DNA from: Clostridiales bacterium
GTDB lineage: Bacteria; Bacillota; Clostridia; Oscillospirales; Oscillospiraceae
DNA length: 8,688 nt
Direction: 5' to 3'
Assembly (NCBI GenBank): GCA_029098065.1
Contig: JAQXNP010000004.1
Coordinates: 1 to 8,688, forward strand
Shown here: positions 1-6,500 of the stretch, in pieces
Layout: every line of letters begins with the position of its first letter
Numbering within the stretch: position 1 is the first letter of the stretch
The notes under the pieces: model-generated
Seen by the model: the letters and a program-made list of their open reading frames with translations, nothing else
Databases searched by the model: none
What the model was told of the DNA's origin: nothing
Position numbers and translations under genes: made by a program

Positions 1-1
1 C

Positions 2-1030
2 ATAGACGCCATGGGAGGCGACAACGCCCCCCGCTCCAACGTGGAGGGTGCGGTGGAGGCCGTCCGGGAGCTGGGGGTGGAGGCCGTCCTGGTGGGTCGG
101 GGAGACGAAATCCTCTCCGTCCTGAAGGACCTGGGCTGTGACGCGCCGCCTCCGGGCATCGAAATTGTCCACACCTCCGAGGTGGTGACCATGGAGGACA
201 ATCCGGCGACGGCCTTTAAGGAGAAGAAGGACTCCTCCCTCACCGTGGGTCTGGAGCTGGTGAAGGAGGGGAAGGGAGACGCCTTTGTCTCCGCCGGGTC
301 CACCGGGGCGCTGCTGTCAGCGGCCACGCTCCTCACCAAGCGGATCCGGGGGATCCGCCGGGCCGCTCTGGCGCCCCAGGTGCCCACCCCCAACGGCGGG
401 GCGATCCTCATCGATGCCGGCGCCACCGCCGAGTGCACCCCGGAGTATCTGCTCCAGTACGCCTTTATGGGTTCCTACTACGCCGAGCATATCATGGGCC
501 GTCCCGAGCCCCGGGTGGGTCTGCTGAACATCGGTGCCGAAGAGGGCAAGGGCACCGAGCTCCAGCGGGAGACCTATGCGCTGCTGAAAAAGGCGGGGGA
601 AGAGGGCCGCATCCACTTTACCGGCAACGTGGAGGCCCGGGACGCCGTCCTGGGGGCGGTGGATGTCATCGTGTGTGACGGCTATTCAGGCAACATCTTC
701 CTCAAGACTCTGGAGGGAACCGCGCTCTTCCTCTCCGGAGAACTCAAAAAGATGTTCAAGAAAAATCCGGCCACAAAGCTCTCGGCCCTGATGGTCTCCG
801 GCGGGCTCAGGGACTTCAAAAAGATGATGGACTCCCGGGAGGTGGGCGGGACCCCCCTGCTGGGGATCTCCAAGGCGGTGATCAAGGCCCACGGCTCCTC
901 GGACGCCTACGCCGTCAAGAACGCCATTGCCCAGGCAGCCCGTTTCGCCGGATCCGGCATCATTGAGAATATTACGGAGAATATCGATTACATGAAGCTG
1001 CCCGTCAGGCGGGGAGAGGAAAAAATTTGA
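2..1030 (+). CDS. plsX: Phosphate acyltransferase PlsX, 5' end cut by the window
   Basis: PlsX makes acyl-phosphate from acyl-ACP and phosphate, the first step of the PlsX/PlsY route to phosphatidic acid; it is a peripheral membrane enzyme. The reading frame is open to the first base of the window and reads I-D-A-M-G-G-D-N-A-P, the conserved PlsX N-terminus, whose usual form is a start methionine a few residues before the (V)DAMGGDNAP motif. The ATG at position 11 is therefore internal, and only about five codons are missing. Other family signatures are SAGSTGALL (about residues 95-103 from that ATG), the LLQYAFMGSYYA segment, the GLLNIGAEEGKGTE segment and VCDGYSGNIFLK. The C-terminus is complete and ends in a lysine/arginine-rich tail. 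The acyl carrier protein gene follows after 70 bases. In Bacillus fabD and fabG lie between these two genes; here they do not. The identification is firm. Confidence 0.96.
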   Translation: MDAMGGDNAPRSNVEGAVEAVRELGVEAVLVGRGDEILSVLKDLGCDAPPPGIEIVHTSEVVTMEDNPATAFKEKKDSSLTVGLELVKEGKGDAFVSAGSTGALLSAATLLTKRIRGIRRAALAPQVPTPNGGAILIDAGATAECTPEYLLQYAFMGSYYAEHIMGRPEPRVGLLNIGAEEGKGTELQRETYALLKKAGEEGRIHFTGNVEARDAVLGAVDVIVCDGYSGNIFLKTLEGTALFLSGELKKMFKKNPATKLSALMVSGGLRDFKKMMDSREVGGTPLLGISKAVIKAHGSSDAYAVKNAIAQAARFAGSGIIENITENIDYMKLPVRRGEEKI

Positions 1031-1038
1031 GTTTGCTC

Positions 1039-1067
1039 TTGACAGCGTGGAAGAGAATGCCTATTAT
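1039..1067 (+). promoter_or_regulatory. Sigma-70/SigA-type promoter for acpP
   Basis: A perfect -35 box TTGACA (1039-1044) is followed by exactly 17 bases and a -10 box TATTAT (1062-1067). It lies just after the plsX stop, with transcription expected to start near 1074, about 27 bases before the acpP start codon. This would let the carrier protein be made at higher levels than the upstream plsX transcript gives. The assignment is by match to consensus only. Confidence 0.75.
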
Positions 1068-1080
1068 CGTGGATAGAGAA
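1046..1080 (+). repeat. Near-identical direct repeat in the acpP promoter region
   Basis: CGTGGAAGAGAA (1046-1057) recurs as CGTGGATAGAGAA (1068-1080), identical apart from one inserted T. The starts are 22 bases apart, about two helical turns. One copy lies in the spacer between the -35 and -10 boxes and the other directly after the -10 box, covering the expected transcription start. The placement would suit binding of a regulator to one face of the helix, but no known operator is recognised and chance is possible. Confidence 0.4.
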
Positions 1081-1100
1081 ACTTGAGTGATAGGAGTTCG

Positions 1101-1340
1101 ATGGAAATGATTTTTGACAAAGTCGCCAAGCTTCTGGCCGAGCAGTTTGGCCTGGAACCCGAAGAGATCACCGAAGATACCACTTTTGACGATTTGGGAG
1201 CCGACTCTGTGGATATTGTGGAGCTCTCCATGGCGCTGGAAGAGGAATTTGACATTGAGGAGATGAGCGAGGAAGACCTGTCCAAGATCACCACAGTGGC
1301 GGATCTGGTGGACTACCTTCGCAATAAGCTGGGCGATTGA
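1101..1340 (+). CDS. acpP: Acyl carrier protein
   Basis: This small acidic cytosolic protein of 79 residues carries the growing fatty acid on a phosphopantetheine arm. The attachment serine is Ser36 in the motif [11 protein letters not shown], the form typical of type II fatty-acid-synthase ACPs (DSLDxVEL), followed by the acidic helix [11 protein letters not shown]. The length matches the family. A longer reading from a TTG at 1083 exists but would add MSDRSS, which contains the ribosome binding site TAGGAG (1091-1096). The ATG at 1101 sits 4-5 bases after that site and gives the usual ACP N-terminus, so it is chosen. The gene has its own strong promoter and its stop overlaps a possible TTG start of rnc. 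Loading by a holo-ACP synthase is expected; no such gene is in the window. It supplies acyl-ACP to PlsX. Confidence 0.97.
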   Translation: MEMIFDKVAKLLAEQFGLEPEEITEDTTFDDLGADSVDIVELSMALEEEFDIEEMSEEDLSKITTVADLVDYLRNKLGD

Positions 1341-1342
1341 TC

Positions 1343-2011
1343 ATGGAGACACTGGAAGCAAAACTGGGGTATACCTTTCGGAACCGGGCTCTGTTGGAAA
1401 ACGCTCTGACGCACAGTTCCTACGCCAATGAAAACCACTCTCCCATGGGCAGCAATGAGCGGCTGGAGTTCCTGGGGGACTCCGTTCTGGGTATGGTAAC
1501 GGCGGATTTTCTCTACAAAGAGCATCCGGACGAGCCCGAGGGGGATCTGACCCGTACCCGGGCCGCCCTGGTGTGTGAGGACAGCCTGGTGGAAGTCGCC
1601 GATCTTCTGGACCTGGGGACTTATCTGAAGCTGGGCCGGGGAGAGGCCTCCGGCGGCGGCCGGGAGCGGCCCTCGATCCGAGCGGACGCGGTGGAAGCGG
1701 TGCTGGCCGCGGTCTATCTGGACGGCGGTCTGGCCGAGGCCAGAAAGATCATCCAGCGGTTCATTCTGGACAAGGAGACGGAGAAGAGCGCGAGCAGGGA
1801 CTACAAGACGGCGCTTCAGGAGCTGGTCCAGCGGGAGAGCGGCCAGGTGCTGAGTTACCGCCTGATCGGGTCAAAGGGTCCGGACCACGCCAAGATTTTC
1901 TCCGTAGAGGTGGACCTGAACGGCCGGGCGGTGGGCGCCGGTACTGGCCACAGTAAAAAAGAGGCGGAACAGATGGCGGCCAAAGCGGCAATCTGCAAGC
2001 TGAAACAATGA
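1343..2011 (+). CDS. rnc: Ribonuclease III
   Basis: This is the double-strand-specific endoribonuclease that processes the 30S rRNA precursor and other structured RNAs. With the ATG at 1343 it has 222 residues, normal for the family. The N-terminal endonuclease domain carries the signature NERLEFLGDSVL at residues 38-49, with the metal-binding acidic residues Glu39, Glu42 and Asp46, and a second pair Asp115/Glu118 in ADAVEAVLAAVYLDGG. A double-stranded RNA-binding domain runs from about residue 153 to the end, with the conserved GPDHAKIF and a C-terminal KKEAEQMAAKAA helix. All catalytic residues are present. An alternative TTG start at 1337 overlaps the acpP stop (TTGA) and would add two residues. 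No good ribosome binding site precedes either start, so translation probably depends on ribosomes finishing acpP. A strong terminator follows within a few bases. Confidence 0.97.
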   Translation: METLEAKLGYTFRNRALLENALTHSSYANENHSPMGSNERLEFLGDSVLGMVTADFLYKEHPDEPEGDLTRTRAALVCEDSLVEVADLLDLGTYLKLGRGEASGGGRERPSIRADAVEAVLAAVYLDGGLAEARKIIQRFILDKETEKSASRDYKTALQELVQRESGQVLSYRLIGSKGPDHAKIFSVEVDLNGRAVGAGTGHSKKEAEQMAAKAAICKLKQ

Positions 2012-2016
2012 AGAAC

Positions 2017-2048
2017 AAGGCCGGAGCGGACAATCCGCTCCGGCCTTT
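2017..2048 (+). terminator. Rho-independent terminator after rnc, probably bidirectional
   Basis: A perfect 12-bp GC-rich stem, GGCCGGAGCGGA (2019-2030) with its complement (2034-2045), encloses a CAA loop. It is extended by two A-T pairs and followed by a broken T tract (TTTCGTATTTCTT). On the - strand the same stem is followed by TTGTTCTTCATTG, also U-rich, so it may also stop transcripts of the convergent membrane-protein pair whose last stop codon is at 2105. Confidence 0.88.
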
Positions 2049-2104
2049 CGTATTTCTTCTGAACGGGCAATGCTCCGGCATACGGACCGGGAGCGCTGTT
2101 TGGC

Positions 2105-2797
2105 TTATCGGGAGGACAAGATCTCCTCATATACGTTTCGGGGGCCGTGGGAACGGCGCCAGAGAACGCCGAGGATGACGGCGGCCCCCTCCAGGGCCAG
2201 AGTCAGACCCACGACCAGGGCGGCTGCCCTGGCCCAGAAGGCCTCGGGCAGGATGAGAATGATCTGGTCGGTGCGGTAATCAAAGATCCAGTTGGTCTTG
2301 CCGGGGAAAAACAGGGTGTGGAAAGCGGAGAACAGGCTGTTGAAATCCACCAGAGCCCAGACAGTAAGCAGAAGAAGCACAGCGGCAGTGCCGATCAGGG
2401 CCCAGAAGGCGGGCGTTCTGCCCAGGAAGAAATGGAGCCGGAGGCGTTTGGTACTTCGAAGCACCGCCAGGATCAGAAGCCCGGCGGCGGACGCGCCCAG
2501 CAGGATGAAATCCAGCCGGAAAAGCCCCTTGCAGTCGGCAAAGTGGCTCCGCCCGCTCTCCGACCACTTCAGCTGGCCGGTGCCGAAGGGGGCGTCTTTC
2601 ACCAGGTAGTCCATTACCTCGTCAAAGGCGCCCCGGATGGTATTCTCACTCCAGCCGGTCTTTTCCACCAGTTCCAGAGCGTCGATCTGAGCGTAGTAAA
2701 AGGAGCGGCAGAGGATGGGCACGGCGATGGCCGCGGTCAGACAGCACAGGGCAATGAGCAGGGAGCAGAGGATGGAGAAAACCTTAGAGCGTTTCAT
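2105..2797 (-). CDS. DUF1461/TIGR01906 membrane protein, Lit-like lipoprotein intramolecular transacylase candidate
   Basis: A 230-residue membrane protein of the DUF1461 (TIGR01906) family. Some members, named Lit, move an acyl chain from the diacylglyceryl group of a lipoprotein to its N-terminal cysteine, giving a lyso-form lipoprotein. Four membrane helices are visible at about residues 7-29, 96-113, 130-150 and 191-213, with positive charges (KRSK, RSTKRLR, RRSHG) placing both ends and the middle loop inside. The two outer loops hold the family's best-conserved parts: HFADCKGLF around His85, and FHTLFFPG...WIFDYRTD with His160, then LPEAFW. Two outward-facing histidines are what a Lit-type enzyme would need. 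The start at 2797 is preceded by AAAGGAG seven bases away; a longer frame upstream (to 3085) only shadows the overlapping gene. The start overlaps the preceding stop as ATGA. Family membership is strong; Lit activity is inference. Confidence 0.85.
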   Translation of the reverse strand: MKRSKVFSILCSLLIALCCLTAAIAVPILCRSFYYAQIDALELVEKTGWSENTIRGAFDEVMDYLVKDAPFGTGQLKWSESGRSHFADCKGLFRLDFILLGASAAGLLILAVLRSTKRLRLHFFLGRTPAFWALIGTAAVLLLLTVWALVDFNSLFSAFHTLFFPGKTNWIFDYRTDQIILILPEAFWARAAALVVGLTLALEGAAVILGVLWRRSHGPRNVYEEILSSR

Positions 2798-3441
2798 GGC
2801 GCAACTCCTTTCGCGTTTTGTGACAGGACGATAAGGACCTGGGAGGGCAGGTAAAACAGCCACATTCCCACCCGGGCGAACTCTCCCAGCAGGCCCAGAT
2901 TCCACGCGCCCACGCACACATCGCAGCCGATGAAGAGGAGCAGCCCCCAGGCGAACCGCCGGGAGAGACGGCCCCGGGGGAGTGCAAAGGCCTCGGCGGC
3001 GTTGACGCAGAGGCTGAGAAAATAGAACAGCGGAAGCCCGATCAAGGGGGAAAACCAGGAGCTCCGGACGGCGAGCAGGACACAAAGGACCAGCCCCCCG
3101 GCCCGCAGCGCCAGCCCCCGGGGACAGACCGCGCCGCCGCGGAGCCGGAAAAGGCGGCAGGCGTACAGAAGCTGCACCACCAGAAAGAGCCCTGTTCCCA
3201 GAAGATAGTGGTCATTCCGCACGAGCAGGAACCAATCTGCCCCCACCGTGAAGCAGAGGGCCAGGGCAACCAGCCCGGCATCAGGGGACTCCGCTCCGAG
3301 AAGGGCGGTCACGAGGCAGAGACAGATGGCGGCGAATTTAACGGGGGTACTGTCTGCCATCCGGGTCAGATCCAGAAAGAGAAAGAGGAGCCACAGGGCT
3401 TCGGCCAGACGGGGAAACACTTTTTCGCGGTAAAAGGACAT
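2794..3441 (-). CDS. Polytopic membrane protein resembling YhhN/TMEM86 lysoplasmalogenases
   Basis: A 215-residue, very hydrophobic protein with about eight predicted membrane helices. It resembles the YhhN/TMEM86 family, whose characterised members hydrolyse the vinyl-ether bond of lysoplasmalogens. The supporting pattern is a lysine near the second helix (Lys35), the segment VGADWFLL with Asp69 followed by GTGLFLVVQLLY (usually GD..L ... GL..F...H..Y), and a late FIGCDVCVGAWN with Asp174. The two buried aspartates, about 105 residues apart, match the family's conserved pair. The histidine often found in the fourth helix is glutamine here (Gln90), so activity is less certain. The start at 3441 is chosen because AAGGAGGT (3448-3455), a perfect Shine-Dalgarno, lies six bases upstream; an earlier ATG at 3492 falls inside the promoter. 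It is the first gene of a two-gene unit and ends in a 4-base overlap with the Lit-like gene. The function is tentative. Confidence 0.65.
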   Translation of the reverse strand: MSFYREKVFPRLAEALWLLFLFLDLTRMADSTPVKFAAICLCLVTALLGAESPDAGLVALALCFTVGADWFLLVRNDHYLLGTGLFLVVQLLYACRLFRLRGGAVCPRGLALRAGGLVLCVLLAVRSSWFSPLIGLPLFYFLSLCVNAAEAFALPRGRLSRRFAWGLLLFIGCDVCVGAWNLGLLGEFARVGMWLFYLPSQVLIVLSQNAKGVAP

Positions 3442-3463
3442 GCCGGGACCTCCTTCGGAGGCT

Positions 3464-3492
3464 ATCATATCACGACTGTCCCCGGAGAACAA
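3464..3492 (-). promoter_or_regulatory. Extended -10 promoter for the antisense membrane-protein pair
   Basis: Read on the - strand, TTGTTC (3492-3487) is followed by 17 bases and TATGAT (3469-3464), with TGA just before the -10 giving an extended -10 (TGN) element. Transcription would start near 3457, leaving a very short leader of about 16 bases that begins almost at the Shine-Dalgarno. It points away from the smc promoter. Confidence 0.65.
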
Positions 3493-3524
3493 GGCCTGAA
3501 CGGCAGAATGGCGGTGAAAAAGGT

Positions 3525-3553
3525 TTGCAATACGCCCCCCGAATTGATATAAT
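3525..3553 (+). promoter_or_regulatory. Extended -10 promoter for the smc operon
   Basis: TTGCAA (3525-3530), a 17-base spacer and a perfect TATAAT (3548-3553), preceded by TG at 3545-3546 in the extended -10 position. Transcription would start near 3560, about 33 bases before the smc TTG. Because the rnc terminator and an antisense unit lie upstream, this promoter is needed to express smc and the genes after it. Confidence 0.82.
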
Positions 3554-3563
3554 ATCTTAATTC
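3541..3563. promoter_or_regulatory. Imperfect palindrome centred on the smc -10 box, possible operator
   Basis: GAATTGATAT (3541-3550), a 3-base centre AAT, and ATCTTAATTC (3554-3563) pair at 8 of 10 positions, with the outer five (GAATT/AATTC) perfect. The palindrome is centred exactly on the -10 element, where a bound repressor would block the polymerase. The region is AT-rich, which raises the odds of chance symmetry, and no known operator is recognised. Confidence 0.35.
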
Positions 3564-3592
3564 AACATACTGCTTGGATCGAGGTGCGGAGC

Positions 3593-6500
3593 TTGTACTT
3601 AAAAGCCTTGGAGATCCAGGGATTCAAATCCTTCCCGGACAAGACCGTGCTGTCCTTCGGGGAGGACATTACCGCCATCGTGGGGCCCAACGGGTCGGGA
3701 AAATCAAATATCTCTGACGCCATCCGCTGGGTCATGGGAGAGCAGTCCACCCGGGCCCTCCGGGGTGGGAAGATGGAGGACGTCATCTTCGGCGGCACCG
3801 CCCGGCGCAGGCAGCTGGGGTTTGCCGAAGTATCCCTGGTGCTGGACAACACCGGGCACATCTTCCGCGGGATGGAAGAGAGCGAGGTCATGGTCACCCG
3901 GCGGTATTACCGCTCGGGGGAGAGCGAATACTATATCAACCGCCGTTCCGTGCGGCTGAAAGACGTCAACGAGCTGTTCATGGACACCGGCCTGGGCCGG
4001 GAGGGCTATTCCATCATCGGCCAGGGCAAGATCGATGAGATCCTGTCGGTGAAGTCCGCTGACCGCCGGGAGGTCTTTGAGGAGGCCGCCGGTATTTCCC
4101 GCTACCGCTACCGGAAGGAAGAGGCGGAGCGGAAGCTGGGGCGCACGGAGGAAAACCTGATCCGGATCAACGACAAGATTGATGAGCTGGAGCTCCAGGT
4201 GGAGCCTCTGCGGGCCTCCGCGGAAAAGGCAAAAAAGTTTCTCATCCTCCGGGACGAGCTCCGGGGACTGGAGATCTCTTTGTGGCTGGAGCAGCTGGAG
4301 CGCATCCGCGCCGGGGCCATCAAGCTGCGCGCTGACTATGACAGCGCCGTCCGCCAGAAGGAGGAGGCTCAGGCCGAGGTGGAGCGGCTCTACGCCGCCG
4401 TGGAGGAACTTTCCCGGAAGATGCGGCAGAAGGAGCTGGACGCCGAGCAGATCCGTTTTGAGATGATGAGCCGGCAGGCGGACGCCAACGAGTGCGAGAA
4501 CGCCATCGCCGTGCTGAAAGCGGATATCCGCAACAACCTGGAGAATACCGACCGCCTTCAGCGGGAATTGGAGGCGCAGGAGGGCCGGGCAGGGTCCATC
4601 GACCAGCAGATCGCCCAGCGTCGGGAGCGGCTGGACAGCATTGCCCGGGAGACGGAGGAGCTGGCCACGGAGCTGGCCACCCGGAAGAGAGAGGCCGATG
4701 AGCTGGGCCGCAGCGCCGGCACCCTGGCCGCTGAGATGGAGACCCTGCGGCAGAAGGAGGCGGTGGAAACCGCCTCCGCCGCGGAGGCTCGGGCCCTGCT
4801 GTCCGCTCTGGCCGCCGCCGCTCAGGAGGTCATGGACCGGGACGAGGCGGTGCGGCAGGAGCTGGCCGCCGGTGAGGAGCGGCTGGCCGCCGTCCAGACA
4901 GAGCGGGCGGCCGCCCGGGCGGAACTGGACCAGGCCCGGGAAGACCGGGATTCCATCCGCAACGTCATCAGCGGCTATGCCCTCCGGCTGGAGGGCCGGG
5001 AGCGGAAACAGAAAGAGGCCGAGGAGACCCACGTCAAACTCCAGATGGAGGAGAATGCCCTCCAGTCCCGCATCCATATGCTCGCTGAAATGGAGAAGCT
5101 CTATGAGGGCTATTCCAAGGCGGTGAAGCTGGTGATGGGGGAGTCGGGCCGCGGACAGCTCCGGGGGATCCTGGGCCCTGTGGCGGGACTGCTGCGGGTG
5201 GACGAAGCCTATACCGTGGCCATCGAGACCGCTCTGGGCGCCGCCATGCAGAACATCGTGGTGGAGCGGGAGGAGGACGGCAAGGCCGCCATTCAGTATC
5301 TGAAGCGCCGGGACGGCGGGCGGTGTACCTTCCTGCCTCTGGAGGCCCTCCGTCCCGCAGAGTTCCGGGAACGGGGCGTGGCGGACGAGCACGGTTTTGT
5401 GGGGATGGGCGATGAGCTCATCTCCTGCGGCAAAAAATATGAGCCGGTGTTTTCCCATCTGCTGGGCCGCACAGTGGTGGCGGAGGACATGGACGCCGCC
5501 ATCGCCATGGCCCGGCGGCACGGACACCGGCTGAAGATCGTCACCCTGGACGGTCAGGTCCTGAATCCCGGCGGCTCCATGACCGGCGGCTCCGCCTCCC
5601 GGACAGCGGGGATCCTGAGCCGTCAGGGAGAACTGGAGCGCCTGCGGGAGCAGGAGGGCGGACTGAAGGAAAAGCTCTCCGCCGCGGCCAGAACACTGGA
5701 AGAGGCCAAGCGGGAGGCGGCCGGCGCCCGGTACGAGATGGAGGCCGCCCAGGCTCAGCAGCGCCGGCATGAGGATGATATCCTGAAGCTGGAGGAGCGG
5801 GTGGTCCATCTGGATCAATCGGCGGCGGAACAGGAGCGCCGGCGCGGCGAACTGAAAGAGGAACTGGAGGAGCTGTCCCGGCGGGCGGAGCGGACGGAGG
5901 CGGACACCGTCAACGCCCGACGCCGCATCGAGGAGCTGGAAGGGGCAGCTGCCGCCCTCCGGGCCGAAGCGGAGGGAAAGACCCGGGGTCAGGAGGAACT
6001 GCGGGAGAAAAGTGAGGCCATTGCCGGCGCACTGGCCGGGCTGAACACCCGGAAGGCGGCGCTGGAGGCGGAACGGGACGCCTCTGACAAGGCGCTTTTG
6101 GAGCTGGAGGAGCTGCGGAAAGACATGGTGGGGGACCGGGCTGACCGGGCCCGCCATATCGGCGAGCTGAAGGCGAGAAACGAGGAACTGACCGGCCAGA
6201 TCCGGGACCGGGAGGCCCAGCTCCAGACGGTCCAGGCGGAGAACGCCGCCCGGCAGGCTGATATCACCCGGCTCAATCAGGAGAAACTGGACCTGGAGGG
6301 GGAGCGCACCCGGGCCGACAAGGCCAGCCGGGACAAGAACAGTGAGCTGCTGAATATGGAACGGGAGGTCTCGGTGCTGGAGCAGAAGAAGGCCGCCGCC
6401 GAGACAGAGGAAAAGCAGATCCTGGACAAGCTGTGGGAGACCTATGAACTCTCCCACGAGGCGGCCAAGGCCCAGCGGGTGGAGCTGGAAAGCACCGCCA

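Noticed and set aside
340..358. Inverted repeat GCGGATCC-GGG-GGATCCGC inside plsX
   Set aside because: It encodes conserved-position PlsX residues (KRIRGIRRA), has no T tract and lies mid-gene; it is likely incidental to repeated Arg-Ile codons.
2147..2854. A 235-residue + strand frame across the membrane-protein pair
   Set aside because: It is very rich in Gly/Gln/Glu with no motif, and mirrors the - strand membrane proteins, which have ribosome binding sites, a 4-base overlap and family motifs.
2798..3085. N-terminal extension of the Lit-like protein (96 extra residues)
   Set aside because: It lies entirely inside the YhhN-like gene in another frame, is Arg/Pro-rich, and the internal ATG at 2797 has a good ribosome binding site and starts a membrane helix.
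3442..3592. Possible small RNA or leader peptide in the divergent intergenic gap
   Set aside because: The space is filled by two promoters and two ribosome binding sites; no hairpin-plus-T-tract or short frame with its own ribosome binding site was found.
4657..4680. Tandem 12-base repeat GGAGCTGGCCAC in smc
   Set aside because: It encodes a doubled ELAT within the coiled coil; such short duplications are common in heptad-rich sequence and leave the frame intact.
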